Position numbers and translations under genes: made by a program
NCBI GenBank assembly: GCA_002633005.1
Contig: NMRA01000543.1
Coordinates: forward strand, 87,188-151,187
Origin: Phoronis australis
Taxonomy: Eukaryota; Phoronida; Phoronidae
Direction of reading: 5' to 3'
Length of the DNA stretch: 64,000 nucleotides
Notes under the pieces: model-generated
The model's database searches: none
The model's input: the letters and a program-made list of their open reading frames with translations, nothing else
What the model was told of the DNA's origin: nothing
Shown here: positions 1 through 15,700 of the stretch, piece after piece
Layout: every line of letters begins with the position of its first letter
Position numbering within the stretch: position 1 is the first letter of the stretch

Positions 1-364
1 CTGCCACAGCTTTGATCTTAGCAGTCAAAACAAATCGCTATAAATTTTCTGCCAAATGAACGACTAAAATAAAGCAGTCGTATAATGCCATATCTGCTAT
101 TAGCACCCCCGTTTGAACAGCTAAAAATTATGAATTTAAACCGGAGAGAGGTACCATAGATGGCATAAGGCGACTTTTGCATTCAGGTGGGACGCATGTG
201 AAGTCGCAAAAAGACAACATTGGCACACATTCAAGTTGCGTGTGAAGCCAAGAGGCGGCATTGGCAGTGTCTAAAAGTCTGACTGTGCAGCAAAAGTACA
301 CAACTTAATGAAAAACATAACGAACAACCCGTCTACAAATGCCAAACATGAGCCATTCACTCAC

Positions 365-773
365 TTGGTCCTCAACATCTTCCTCAGGCTGCAATTCACT
401 GGTCACAGTGACATCTAGTGTCTCGTCATCAAGACGTGTGTCACAATTAGCACCATTTGTTTGACTACCACCATCTCCTCTCGACATCTTGCTGACAACT
501 TTAGCCTTGCTCAGTTCGTTCACATCACCACAAACATCACCAGCCTCGTGCTTAGATGTGTCTGCGCTACACGCTTCGGTTGAGTTGTTCAGCTCAACTG
601 CGTCATTCGTAGATTGTTCTAGACTGTCTCCACACTCGCTCTGGTGCGAACTCTGGGGTGAGTCTTCAGTTTCGTCGCCATACACGGACTGCAGTGCCAA
701 CAGACTGGAGGCATTATGGTAAACAGGGCAATGTAGACCGGGGAAGCAGATTATGGCCAAGAACCAGTGGGCA
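365..773 (-). CDS. SENP6: SENP6/7 exon with catalytic histidine and acidic insert
   Basis: The acceptor ends in TTTTTCTAG and the donor is CAA|GTGAGTG, so the exon ends in the coding sequence EEDVEDQ. It opens with [13 protein letters not shown], whose His is the first member of the peptidase triad. It then runs into about 120 residues rich in Asp, Glu, Ser and Thr. Such an insert splits the catalytic domain in SENP6/7 and is absent from SENP1/2/3/5. The rest of the core (Asp, Gln, Cys) must be encoded to the left of the window. Confidence 0.9.
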
Positions 774-3700
774 CTAGAAAAAGAAAAAGCAATGAAGAAT
801 GCACCATTGCCAGAAATACGATAAAACCACAACAAAAATGTTTTTAATATCACACAAAACTAGTCGCATCTATTCAATCCACAATATGGCAGAAACACTG
901 TCTATTTTGGTGATTCTTTGTACGTGAACTAACAGAAGCACTGCTGTAATTGTCGCCATTGAGTTTTTGTTCAAAGGAAACTACCTAAAGATTAATTAAT
1001 TACAGAAGAACAGAGCAAACCATCTTCATCTTCATGAATGTTTACTATTTCGTGTAGAAGAATTGGTTGGAGAGTATAATTACACTACACTAAAGTGCTT
1101 CCTAAAGTTCAGAAGCATGGTCCGATACAAACTCCTTGCAGAAACAAAACATAATAACCTTAGCAACACTTCTTTCTACAAAAAATTAGGCATGTTATTA
1201 GTGTAGGCGAAAAACCTTGGTGTAATTTGAAATTTAAAAAATGCAAACAAAATCAGCATAACTGTTGCAATTAGTCAAAAGAAATACTGATAATAACTAA
1301 TAAAAATACATACTGAAAAGCAAGCAATGCTAGCGTGACAGCAGCTTAACTCAAAGTAACTTCTAGGCAAAGTAAACCAGCAAATATGTCAAGAGGAAAA
1401 ATGAAAACTAAAACTTACTGTTCATTTATAGGAATTATGATGAAATCTTTCTCAAAGATATCGATTTGACGAGTCCAGGTTTTCACTTTACAATGGCGTC
1501 GTTGAGGTAAACTAAAAACACACATAGTTAGGCAATTTGCAAACAGCTCCACTTAGCGAGAATTAAATAACAAGTTAACATTTTCTACTTCTGTTTCTTT
1601 GACCAGGCACAGGTGTATAGCAGCCGCATGAAATAATCTAAGCTTGTCACAAACGCCATCGTCTACTTAATGTCACGCTGACTGCAAAATTTCAACCCCA
1701 TGGTTCTTTCCAGGAATTTCCAAACTAACTAACCACTTTTCTAAGAAACATTTTTGAACAGCTGTTCCAGTTACAAAACTGTAATCGACCCATTCATTTG
1801 TGTAAAAGTGAACGACTACACGCTAACCATGGCAAGGTTACCTCATGCTCAAGTCCTCTTTGTGTCCTTTGCCTGTGAGACGTTTGTAGAAGAAAGAATT
1901 AAATATGTGTGTCCGCTTCCTGTCATGTTCACTCAGCTTCTCGAGAAACAGATACCTGCAAGTAACGAGATACCGCAGTCAGGGTGCGTGTCACGGGTGA
2001 TTAAAGTAGCAGTTTATTACAAGCTGTCATATTGTCATCACGATTAAACCAACCTAACGGTATTCCGGATTTGACGCTCCTCTTTGTGGAGGTAAAAACA
2101 GGGTGTTGCATGACTGCCCTAACTTTTGAAGTGTAGGGTCACCAACACACTTACTTGCAGTATTGCAGAAGAGAAGGACAGTTTATCCCACCTCACTCAG
2201 ATTTTCAAAGTTTTCTAGATCTGCACTGCAACTCATTCTGCCTCAGTGAAAACCTTATTGGCCTCGGAATGTCACATGCAAAATTGTGAAAGCTGCATAG
2301 CTCTGTAGAGCAAGTGCTCTATGGACACACAACATTATGGGTAAAAACAATAGAATCTGAGGTAGGACGAGGAGGCAATTTCACTTGTTTAAAATGTTTC
2401 ACTTCTTATCACATACAGTGTAAAAGCACTTTATCAAACACATTCCCATATGCTACCCATTGCAATGAAGAAGTACATCCTGGAACAGCCAGGTGGAAAC
2501 ACCTTGCTTCCTGAAATTCTCCCAATATAACAATAATGCAACCTCCTAGTAAGAAATGTACCTTTAACGTTATGTAAGTCCTTATAAACGAGTCTGTAAA
2601 CTTAGAGAAAAACCACAAAATTATAGATTTTAAGCCGGTAAAAGTACACATTCCTGACAGTAAAAAACTTGTAGGAGTTGAATGTTGACATTTTACCAAT
2701 GTGACGTAAGGAGACATGAACAAGTCTTTTTCATTGATGGCAGAACAATAGTATCAGTAGCAAGACCAAATGTTCAAGATAAAACATCAAGAACGCCATT
2801 ACTTTATCTAAATTACCGTTTCTCTTTCGTCTGACACAATCTGAGTTTTTTCATGAAAATCCTAAAGGTCCAATTTTAATAGTTCCTCAAACAAAAGTGG
2901 AATGTTTTCAAAACAATCCCCGACAGTGTCTCGGAGAACAGTGCCTAAAACAAGATATCAAAAAGTTTCATGTGAATCCGAGCACCCTTTTCCGAGATGT
3001 GATGTTTCAAAGTTGGCCAAATTCGGTCATTTTTCAAGGGTCTTGCATAACCTTAATTTACACGCCTGTACATGTGTCCCTACAGTAAGGGTCTACGCAG
3101 CAGCTAGTCCGATTGCACACTTACTTGTTGTAAAAATCAATGATAACATCATTGAGGAATTCGCCCTCGTTCAAACAGAACAGGTCCTCATTTGTAACTT
3201 CTATTGCACCTTTGCTGCGCCCCGGCGGATACACAAATAACCTGCAAGGACATGATCACGTGTAATTCCCGGCTGAGCTTAAAGCAATAGTCACCAATTC
3301 AGAAAAAGACATCTTTGGAATACAACACCACATCATGATGGGACGTACAGAAACAATACGATAGTAAGACTCTGGTATGACAAAGCGTCTAAATACATTT
3401 TGTATTTTCTAAGAGACATCCGTTTAAAGACTGACTTCGTTAAGCAAAATATGGGAAACAAACACATACTACACAGGCAGCACAACTAACAAATATTGCT
3501 GCAGAATAACAGAATGCATTTACAATGAATAACAAGAACTCACTTTTTGACAGGACCGGAGAATGTGACTCGAGGCGGAGACTGAGATCGCTCCAGTTCC
3601 CGTTTCTCAGCATCAACAGAGAATTTGACCAGCTCGCTGTCTATTGGTCGCTGCCGCAGCATCCTACCCTTCTCAAGGGTGGGTGTCGACTTCACCAACA

Positions 3701-6700
3701 AGCTGTTGGCAGCCTTATAGTCTATGAACTTGACCAGCACGTTACCATGGTGATGACGCAGGCTGATTTCTTTGAATATATCATTCAAGGTACGAGGATT
3801 GGAGTCATTCATGGTCGATTCTTTTAAGAGAATAACTATGTGCTTGTGACAATCCTCTGGAAATACAGTAAAGATACAATGAACAGATACAGTAGAAATA
3901 CAACAAACAGATACAGAAAAGATACAATGAACACAGACCAACAGGAAGCACTAAAGAATCGGATTCTTAAGAAATCATATCAAACTTACACTGTTTCTCT
4001 AGTCTATAAGCATGTGAGTTTCCAGGCAGGCAGTGGTAGTGAAAAGAAACAGAAATAACTTGAATATTGAAAATAAATTCAAACTTGCTATTGTATAATT
4101 CAGTAGCAACTGTCTGAACATTGAGTGTCCCTAAACTGCACTCAATACACTGCAAGAGACATCTCTTCCTCAGTTGCTCTTTTCTCCACTGTTTTTAGTC
4201 ATCTGAGCAGTACACGACATGATTTTGAAACTAGGGATGCCGTTATGATAGACTACGGGAAGGAGTGGTTTAGAAGAGTTGAAACTAGGGATGCCGTTAT
4301 GATAGACTACGGGAAAGAGTGGTTTAGAAGAGTTGAAACTAGGGATGTCGTTATGATAGACTACGGGAAGGAGTAGTTTAGAAGAGTTGAAACTAGGGAT
4401 GCCGTTACGATAGACTACGGGAAGGAGTGGTTTAGAAGAGGTGTTAAAGAGGCAGTATGTGAACGTAAACAGAATTTGTCTCTAAACAAGCAACGGGCTT
4501 CAACATTTCAATTCTCTCACATATGGGACAGTACCACCGTCAATCTACCACACCACTTGACCAAAGTTCCATATGCAGGTCTCAACAGTAGCCAGCTGAA
4601 GTCGACATGACGCAGACAAAACGTTGCTAAATGCGAGTTTATTTCGAGTATTAAATTCATTTCTCTCTAATCTCTCAATCACATACCTTTGGTTTCATTT
4701 AATTTCCATTTACAACTGAAGGCTAGACCCGTTCCCTCTCTACTGCACTGTTACAGGGAATGTCGTTCAAGACAAACTATGGGAGGATGATCCCACCACA
4801 AGCATGTAAAGACCCGGATTTTCCATAGAAACGGAAAACATTCACAAAACCCGACTTCCACAGAATTAGAGATCTCAAATGGAATTTACATATTTCTGTA
4901 GAAGATTCTGTAATACCAATTCGCAGTTTTAATAATGAAGAAAAATTAGGAGTATAAGCCATCAAAATTCAACAATTCTAGCCACAAATCGAATGACGAC
5001 CATTTTGCATCAGCTATGCTCATGTAGTTGTTTATTCCATCTCAAGGTGGTGTTGCTCCCATTATGGTTTTGAGAAGCAATGAACAAACAGCACACAAAG
5101 TCATCAGCGTAATTCAGTGGAGAAAGTAAAACAGTCCCCACTTTATTAATGTTATTAATGCAGAAATAGTAAAAACCGAATTTGCTAATTCACAAAATAA
5201 AAATTACTAAAATGGAATTCTCCGTTTTAGAAAATAGAATATCAGTGTGCACGCTACACACATTGTCAATATGCCTCCATGAAAACACCTGGGACATACC
5301 AGAGCATTGTAACCAACAAAACACAAAGCAAAGGAGAATAATAAATCCAACAAGATCGAAGAGCTTGTATCATCATTATTACCATTACTGGCCGGGTCGT
5401 AATAGGGGCCCGTTTTGCAGTTCATTTTGCAGTGTGACCGTATTTGACAAGCGCTCCCTGGTGTCGTGAGTAAGAACAACACAGGCATGTTGCTACCAAA
5501 GTGAGCGAAACAGTAGACGATGTCTTTAGCAAGAATATGTATCTCCACAGTCTTGTCTTCAGCTGTAAAGATGAAAAGCCACGTAGGTGGGTTTGATAAA
5601 AGCCATATGTTGAGTTCATACACAGGGTGAGGTAAAGTTGCTTGACACATAGGCGGGTTTGATAAAGGCCGGATGGTATATAGAATGAAACATGCTTTCA
5701 TTTTCAAAATGTACACGCATAATTTCTTTACAGTAGCCAAAATGAATTGGACAAGTGAGCACTTTCGTGGTGGATATAAATGTTTATCAAAAAGACCAAC
5801 TACGTCACTGCAACGTAGCGAGCGTTCTGTGATAATTTCTTGTTCCTGATCAATGTTACCCCAATGAAAGCACGATGCTAGCCGCATTAGATATGCATTT
5901 CGAAATCAAAAAAAAAAAACACGTCTTCATTCTTCACTACTATTGAACATTTGGCTTTTATTAAACCTAAAAATGTGTCAGATAATTTTGCTGTTGATGT
6001 ACATTGAGCATCCCTGAACTTCCTGAAAATGCCAAGAAACAAAAATGCTACAAACACACAGGTACTCTTCATCACAGGAAAATAATCTCGATTATAACAT
6101 TTGAACATTTTTCTTTAGAATTTACAGAGCAGCAGAGTGTATGACAAGCTTGACTCGCTGACAGGCACAAGCAATATAGAAATGGTCAATCATTATTCAA
6201 GTAACCAGAATTTACTTTGTCAGTGTCTGTTGCACTTGGGACTTCAAAATCTATGTTAAGTTCTGATAAAAAGACCCATTATATTGGACATTTTGTCTTC
6301 CTTAAAGTACTGGATCAAGCATGTCGTAATAATAACTGCTAATTATCAACTTTTAATGGAATAATATGTCACAACTATTATAATGATAACGGCAGTAAAA
6401 GCAATAGACAAAAATTGACACTCTATAACAGTTACTGAACTACATTTTTGAAAATGATTGCATCGGCACCAACCTTCCATACAAATATCGATACCAGTGT
6501 CAGAGATTTTAACCGGTTTAAAAGGCGACCCTTTGTATGACCCCAGCCGTATGCTACGGGCCTCCATGTGCATCTGTTGACACTTATTCTCCGCTGGCAT
6601 GGAGCTTTCAAGCAGAGGTGAGCTGGTATGACAGGATGTGGTTTGACAGGACACAACATGCCCCCTCTGGAAATAAAAAAAGAATATCACGCTAATTTTG

Positions 6701-9700
6701 CTACGCTCAAAACGATAGGAAATGAAATGGGATGTCGTCCCTTCGACAAAATTCAGTTTGTGTAGCCATGTATCACAAAACCAGAAAGGCGTATTTTACA
6801 AGTGCACTATGAACGAGTATTGAAGAATAATATTCATTCCTGACCACTTTTCCAGGAGATACACTAACTTGAATGGCAACATATATGAATTTGGTTGCTA
6901 TCCGATGTCTTAAGCATCACTCTGAGCCAACCAGTGCTATCAATTGCAAAATGTAACAAGCAGTTGACTTGCATCGCCACGAGAATCCTTATGTAGAATT
7001 CTATTCAAACTCCTATTCAAAACAACTATGTTACGACTATTATTCTTAGCTTTGTGTTCCCAAAACATGGCACAAAAAAGTTACTTCACTTAACATTTTT
7101 CGCATCTACGTAAGTGATTAAACTGTCGTTCCTAATGTTGGTAAAATTTTACTGGCACATACTGGGTCGCTTATGCATCTAAGTTAACAAAAATCCATTC
7201 AAAGAAGTTTTTAAAAAGAATGCACTTTAGGCACCCTTAATCAGAAAGACTACACAAAAAATTTAACTGTACAAGTACGTCATCCACAATTGAAATACTA
7301 CAATAAGTTTCCCCGAGTCACATAATCGCTAAGAATTGGTCATTTTTGCTACATTGTAAGTGCGACACTGAACAGCAGATGGAGCTGTACACACAAAGTT
7401 ATCATCACCTCATCTTCCATTTTTTGACGTCGCGTCACTGGCGCTGAAGATTCCTGAGTGACAGCTGCAGAAGTTTTAGGAGTGCCGCTAGATGGCGCTT
7501 CCTCTTCATCCGAAGATATAGTCACCATTTCTGCAAATCGATGCCACGCATTTTCAACGACAAACAGAAGAGTGGATAGTAAAAAGAAAAATTGTTTTTA
7601 ACAACTGTTAAATTTATATGGTTTCGCAGTCTTCCTTTATATCAAAGCTTGGTTATTTCTCATTTAAGCATGTAGCATGAAAATTTTGCCAGGTGAATAG
7701 TAATACAGCTAAGTCGTGAATTATTTAAAGCCAGAACAATTATGAAAAACATCGGCAAAAATCGACTTTTAAAACAATTCTCAGTTTGGAGATTTTCCTC
7801 CAATTAAAGCGCTTCCAAAATCTAAGACAAAGCCCTTAATTAACGTCTTATTCGACACAATATTTTCATATTTTCAATATCACAGATACACATATAAGTA
7901 TTTAGAAAACGTTAATGACTCGTATCTGAAACTGCCCCTACTTATAAACACTAACAAAAACCCTGTACCTGGCTCAGGAGTTGGTGCCCTAGAGGGGCGA
8001 CCTGGTGGTCTCCCTCGCTTCCTCTCGTTCACCCTCACTAATTTCTTTGCCCCCGTACCCCTCGACGAAACAAGGTTAAAGTTCATAATTGTTGATGAGT
8101 ACGGCTGCGACTGCTCCTGAAGTTTTTTCCCATAGAAATCTTTCTTGCTTATAATCACTGCTGGTGAAGTGTTCGTTACAGGCTTATATATCTTCACGTC
8201 TTTGGGGAACGGCTTGTTGCATGATTCACACTTTTCAAAATCCTGGCTACATGTTCCACATCTCATGCACACGACCATGTATCCATCCTCCTGAAAATGG
8301 AGAAAAGAATGCAAGATGATAAGAAAACAACCATCACAAAATGATACAAAATCCAAATTAAAAGACGCTTACTTCAAAATGTGTTTTATTTTTCATTTTT
8401 ACACATATTTGTTTTTCCTCTTCCATTGCCAAACCTTTCTTCATTACCTGTTTATATATCTTGTCTTACCATTAATTTTCTCCACTGAGATCACTGGTGA
8501 CCTCTCATCTGTATTTCCCTCACTCCGCAATAAAGAAACGTGTTTTCCAAATACAAATACTGACTGAAGGCATCTCCTTACCCTGACTACTAATCAATTA
8601 GTCTGGAATTGTAGAGTTATGATCTATCACCATCAAAGATTTGAAAAACACCAGTCAATATTTAAACGAGCATTTGAACTAACACGACACTTGATAACAC
8701 AGTTACACTGTTACTTTAATTAATGTAATAATTTTGCCCTTGAATCACAAAAAAATTCTTTAACAATCAAGCCTTTATACAGAGATAACGCAAGTCAGAT
8801 TACATAAGACAATATTGTCAAGTTTGCGTATTTAGCTAAAAACCTTCAAAACTACAGATTTTAACTAGTAAAAATAATTTTTTTTCTGAAGTAGAAAGCC
8901 TCAAGAATTAGGTACATTCCTCACAGCGCATAAAGAGCAGTACTGGCTGTACTTCGGGAGCAAGTTTTTGGATATGCAGAATTGATGAACACACGACGCT
9001 TTTCATTGCCGACAGTTTTTATTCCGTTACGTTCATATCTCCGGAACAAAACTCTCAACTGAACATAGATACAGTACCTGAAATTTTCACATAAATCAGA
9101 TCAGCCTTTTCTGCGATATGATGTACAAAATTTTAGGACGTTTTCTAGGGTCCAATATAACCTTAAAAGAGACCTGAACTACACGTTTCAGCATTTTAAT
9201 ATGAATTTTGAAAGTATAAAAGTTGATTACTGGCATCCACACATTCCTAAATAGTGCACAGCATTTTTCTTTTTTACTTTTCCGTAAAGCCCCGCTGCAA
9301 GCGCTGTTTTTCGTGACGTCACTGTGGCTGTACAGCACAAAGAGATATAGGTCATTAGCCGTGCGAGTACGTAGTCCAGTCGACAAATCAACATGTGCAT
9401 AATCACAATTTTTTCATTTTTCTTTCCTGTGATATTGATTCATCCTGAGGCCTAGCCAGCCAGCTAGCCGTATGATGACTTATCTTCAAAATACAGCTAG
9501 GTACCAGTAGCAATGTGTTGAGCTCCGTTAGACTCCGAAATTTCACATAGCCCGGATAGTTCTGCCTGTCACCTCGTCGCAAAACTTATATCAACATGTT
9601 GAGCTATAAACCGGCAGGGGAGCGTGCAAATATCTGGATGTCAACCGACATTCACCTTGCCTGCTGGAGCCGTTTAAGTGAAAAACAATCAAGTAAACGT

Positions 9701-12700
9701 AATTTTATCTCATAATTCTCAGCCTTTTGTAACAAAGAAAACAGGCGCTCAACACGCGCAATTTCCTAAAATTTTGTGACATCTGTCGGGAGCTTCAAAG
9801 GAGCAAAATTTTTTATGAAATTTGGTTTCCAGGTATTAAAATACTAAAAACTTGTAAGGAAATGAAATCAGCCCTTATAAATTGTTGTGACATAAACACA
9901 ACTTGGAAGAACAGTTCAATTGCTTGTTATATAAGGAAGAACAACTCGGGAAACAAAACTGGTCAATAAGGCAACAGGTGACGGCGCCGAAAGCCGACCT
10001 TAAAGAGCGCACCCAAATTTTAGCAGCAGAGTGAACGGCAGAAAGACAATTTTTTAACACCAGTAAACATGGGCGGCGCAGCACTGAAAAAAGTGGGGCT
10101 ATAGCCCTCCCCCCAGCCCCCTGTGGTACACCGCCCATAGACCATGGGCGCTGGAGCCCTGAAAAAGTGGGGGCTTTAGCCCCCCCCCAGCCCCCTACGG
10201 TTCGCCGCCCATGGTAAATAATTTAGTTTACTCAAGGAAGAGTGTAATTTCTAATGACACTAATTTTGTGTCAGATTTTATTTGATCAGTTTTTACCCAC
10301 GCCGGTGCAACAGCTGCTGTATATTTAGTATACAGCTTGCACCAAGGCAAGGCTACGCAGTCGGGGCACTTTCCTGGCCGCCGGCTGGAGTGCCGAGAAC
10401 GGCATCGTTCCACTAATAGTCAACACTACACGGCAGTAAACTTGTATTATAAACTTTTGAGAGCTCAGATTGCAGACGAATTATACACATTAAGCACAGT
10501 TCTGTAGCCGAGAGGCATTCACCAAATAAGCTACATTACATAATAATAACTCATTGCCTTCACCCACGGTACTGCCTCAGTGACGTCAAATGCGCATTAG
10601 CCAATAGCAATTAACATTGGAAAAACGTTTTTCATACAAAAATGTGAAAGAATAACAAAGATGTGATTGATGATATAGTCGACTTTATTCATAAATTAAA
10701 TTAGATTAAAAATGCATGTTATTGTACTTCAGGAACCTTTTAACCACTTTCTTCCCCTAACTTTGAATCCCAGGAAAAGTTAGGTCTGCTTTTAAAAGTA
10801 AGTTTTTAGGTTAGCAAATGGAAATCATGACCTAAGCACTGAGATATGAAGGTCATCTGAATCACAAAACAACAAACTCTGCATTTTTCACTTAGATCTC
10901 AGAAACTGTTAAGCAGACGGCACGTACCCGTTTCGCTCGTTTCTCATCAGGTTCTTCCTGACTCGTACTTGAGCTGACGGCGTCAACACTAGAGGTGACA
11001 GCAGACGACGATGTGCCAGAAGCAGACGCTGTCTTGTCGTTGTGAAGAGGTCTTCTGGGAAGACACAATGGTGACAGCGATGAGTGCGGGTGACAATGGA
11101 CAAGAGAGTTCATAACTGAGTAAGCTACAGTTAAAAGTCATCACCATTTTCAGAAGGGTACAATCCATCTTCTGAAGGGTACAAACCATTTTCAGAAGGG
11201 TACAAACCATCTTCTGAAGGGTACAAACCATCTTCTGAAGGGTACAAACCATCTTCTGAAGGGTACAAACCATCTTCTGAAGGGTACAAACCATCTTCTG
11301 AAGGATACAAACCATTTTCAGAAGAGTACAAACCATTTGCTTCAAGGGGAAGGGGAGGGAGGAGGTAGCTCCGAGTGTGTTCAATTTTTCCATTCCATGC
11401 GCCGACCAAAAATATTTTAGTCTCCTATTAATCTTTAACATCGATAAAACAGGACAAAACAGTCAACAGCTGAACTATGGACAAGATCCAACGAAAACGT
11501 AATGCGAGACTGTGCACCAATTGTTTTATCACATTTCCTGCTGTGAAAATACAGCACTAAAATGTCATTTGCTTTTGCACGTACCAACTTCAAACAAAAC
11601 AATGCAAATAATGATTATCAGCATTTCACCCCAGTGCCACCCTCGACTGGACTAACAACGAACGTGACAACATAGATTATAGAACACTAATATGCATTGC
11701 AATTCGTAGTCGCATTTCGACATCAAACAGCAACCATGTCATCTCAGACCCAGTGTGAAAAATAAAAATCAGATTTTTTTCAAATCAAATCAATGACGTG
11801 GCTTATTTTACTTCCTTTTAAGGACTATTTTACCACTAAACAACAATTATTCTTACTTATACGATGTCAGCACAGTACTTTAAAACAATTATTGACGGAT
11901 GAACCATCATTGGAACACTTTTATTTGACCAGACCGATGTACAGAGAAACATCAGCCTTGAACCACACATTCAGTTTAACATTATAATTTGGAAATTTAG
12001 TACGATTTCAAGACGAGAGGCACGGATAAGTGTAAGTTTTTAATAGATAGAATTTTATTTGGGTAATCATACAGAAGATAATTTAGACGTTTAAGCCTCT
12101 AAAATCCCCTCACAAAGCTGAAAAGTAGAGGAAACATATTTTCAAGGTAAACAGCTGTTATCGTGAACGTTCCCTAAAACTGAATGTGCATAAGATTTCG
12201 TGCACGAGAGACACACGTGATTAGTCAAAGAAACTAAAATTGCAAAAATTTCAGCACAGGTTAGTTGAAAATTTGAATACAGTACATTTTGTAACAGTCA
12301 TCGATTTCAGTAAAACCTCACTAAATACAGATACAACAAATGCAGAAATGACCAGTTTTCCTTGTTCCAAGGTCTTCAAGCATTACATTTATGGTAGTAC
12401 ATATCATAAAGTTTCAACTGTCTGCCATACTGCGTCTTAAAATTGGTGGTAGATTTTACCGATACTAAAATTAACGCTTGCCATTACAGTGCGCACTTTA
12501 CCTGGCAAGAGCAGAGTGTTTCCAATCCCTTGTCTTTAAGAGAGACTGAACTTGAGGCAGCTTCTTAGCTATTCTATAATGAAACAGGTTTACTGAACTG
12601 ATATGCAGTTAACCAAAAATGATACGACTAATAAATGTCACTCTCGCAATATTCAGGTAGTATCGCAACAAAGCAAACTAAAACTTCTCTCTGGCAGAAA

Positions 12701-15700
12701 TTAGACAAAGGACACCAAGGATACATGAGGGTTCTGACCCCATCAAATGAGAATCCAACCAATAAAGTGAGGCAGTGATCAGTAGATCACTTGATATTGT
12801 GACCAGCATGAATGAGACGAGATTGTCGGCCGACTTCAAAAGTTCAAAGTCTGGCTGATGCCGATCATGCGCGGCCATCGGGGCAAAACTCGATTGGAGA
12901 AATTGTCCAAGCATTCTCAGATATGTGACCCAAAATTCATAAAATATTATATGTCAAATTTAATAATTAACTATTATGAGTGGAAAATGATGGCCAATAG
13001 GGACTGACTCAACAGTAAACAAAAACACTACCATTAATCGATGTTATCACACACTCTTGATGGACAGCAGTACACCGGATGAACAATGAGAGGCCAGGGT
13101 CACACCAAACTTAACTCGAGACTCAACTCAAAGATTCACCAATCGTGCGACATGCCTCGAGTAAACTCTGAAGAATTCCATGTGACGCTTTTCATCAACT
13201 TTTCGAGTTGGTCTCGAGTAAAGTTTGGGGGTCTCTACAGAGAAGGCAGCAAAAGCACTCATTGCCGCAACTTTTGACGGAAATTAAATTTTCAAGACAA
13301 GGGATTGTATTCCGTAACATAGGTAATAGTCAGAGATAATGTTCCTACACCCGTTTTCTCCACTGAATAGTGGACACGAAACTGATTCTCAAAATGTGAG
13401 CATATTATGTGTGCCTATTGCCTGAAACAGAGTAGAAAAACTACATACAAGTTGTTTGACTGCTGAGCAGCACATTTGGTCGGTGTTGTTGAGTTGGCTG
13501 CCAGCATATTCTGTAGAGTCGACGTCACACAACCCGCGTTCTGTTCATCTTTCTGACCACCTGGACATTGGGTCAAATCTACCTCAACAACTTCTGTAAA
13601 TATGGTAATAACAGATACACAACACAATGTCATTCTATACGCCAGTCAAAAACAATCAAAACTGCCTAGGATTTATCCAATACACTGTTTGCTAGTGAAT
13701 TTTTGTTGGATGACAGATGACGTTTGAATCAGCATGCAGATCAGTGTCAAAACAGCAGTCTATTGAACAGTTTAAGCACGAACCGTTACTTGTCGCAAAA
13801 CTGTCATGAGAAAAATGAGAGTGAATTGTCACAAATTAGTTGTGATTAAGAAGCCTAACCTGTTAAAGTGTGGCCATCAGGCCTTTATGCAGCGTACGTC
13901 CTGGGCGTCCATTTGAACGCCCAAGCACTAATATGGACCCTCTGGCAAGGACCCCCAATGTATCATTTGGACGCCCACTGTCAATAGGAACCTTTAAAGT
14001 TTGGACACACACATTGTAATGATTACTAGGAAGCCTCTGAAGGCTCAGTGGGGGTTCTTTTTTTCAAAGCAGGAAGAAATTACAATGTATATACAAAGTG
14101 GTAATAACAGATAATAACAATGTTGCTGTGCTCACACTTGGTTGATAGCATTGTAAAAGTCTTGGTCTACACCAATATTTTATTAAAAAGGCTCACTACA
14201 GAAGGCTGTTTTGTAAACTTAGATGTAAAAACCTTGGTCTATGCATTTTTTGTAAAAAAATCTGTGTGTTTGGGGGGATTGCTGGGGGTGGGGGGTTACG
14301 CGTCGGAATTATGGACGCCCTTGAATATCGAGAACCCCATTTTGGACACCCTTTTTTCGAAATCCTGGATAAAGGCCTGGTGGCCATGTTAAGTTAAGGT
14401 TATCAACAAGTTTGTGCAATAACCCAGATATCTGTAAAACTAAACAATCTAACTCCATAAAAGTATCCATTTTCTTAAAGTAGAAAGTCTGCACACTTTG
14501 ACTTTTGACTTTACACCAATCTGTTGGATCATGTGACCGTGACTTTTCAACTATCAAGAAAGGCAAATACATTTCAAAACATCGGTACTAACGACATAAT
14601 CAAACTTCATTTGATGTTAATGTTCATGAAAACATGTCAAAAAGAGTTACTGTTTTCTATATTGTTTTGGTTTCATTTTATGCAATTTTTTGCAAAGCGC
14701 CTTTATGCAAAACTGCCATATTTCAAAACAATTCCTAATCGTATTATGAAGAACAGTATGTAAAGTACAGTGTGTGAAACTTTCACATAAAAACAATCAG
14801 CCATGTCCGAGATACCATGCCCTACACTTAGCTAAATTCTGATATTTTTCAAGGGTCCTGCATAACCTTAAACAGGTAGCTCTGTCAGCTGACTTGAGAG
14901 CTGATCCTCAGCTAAATGATCAAACATCCCATAAGTGTCCGTATGCATTTTCTCACACAGCAAACCATAGATTGAGCCAAACACAGGTGATCATACACTG
15001 TACAACCACTACACCTTATGGCCTATCCTGGACAAAGTCTAAAGCATCAGCTTGGATCCAACACTTCGAGTGACATGGTTCAAACTAAAGAAACTTTCAA
15101 GATAAATGCTGTGGAAGTTTTAGCCAGTTTTCTGTAATCTGCCACGGCTCGAATGAGTACTTTCCTATTTTGTATAATTGAGATGTGACCTGAAAATAGC
15201 AAATCAATGCATAATTTACTTGTTCCCCTAAACTAGACTTACCATGGCTAATCTCAGCCCAGTCTGTCCCAGTAAAGCAAACTATCTTCGGTTTGTCAGA
15301 TCCATGTGGTTGAAATAGGCCAATAGTTCCCTTGGCAGGCAGTGCCTGGGCGTTAGTGGATTGACCCAAGGTCTGAATATGCACTCCACTACCTGCTGAC
15401 ATTTGACCTGCGGGCAGTGACTGAGTGTTAGTGTTATGACCTGAGGTCTGAATATTCACTGGTCGACCCACTGACATTTGGCCTGCAGGCATCATAGAGT
15501 TCAAACTTAAGACACCACCTTTTGCAAGTTGCAGCTGTTCTGGTGACAATATAACCTGTCCACTTGGTAGTACATTAAAAGTTAGCGGTGCAGATTGACC
15601 AGTGGACTGACCAGACGAACTTGAAATGAGCTTTGTCAAGCTGAGTCTATTGGAGACAAGAGGTTGCGCAATGGGCTGAAGACTTGTGTGGGCCTTTACA

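Noticed and set aside
4125-4376. Plus-strand frame with three [13 protein letters not shown] repeats
   Set aside because: Explained by the 54-bp minisatellite in an intron; one unit carries a stop.
11131-11441. Minus-strand frames of LYPSEDG or MVCTLQK repeats
   Set aside because: Produced by the 21-bp minisatellite in a SENP intron; no unique coding sequence or splice support.
13086-13277. Plus-strand frame with several CTCGAG/CTCGAGT motifs
   Set aside because: Short, lies in a SENP intron, has no domain, and is probably chance.
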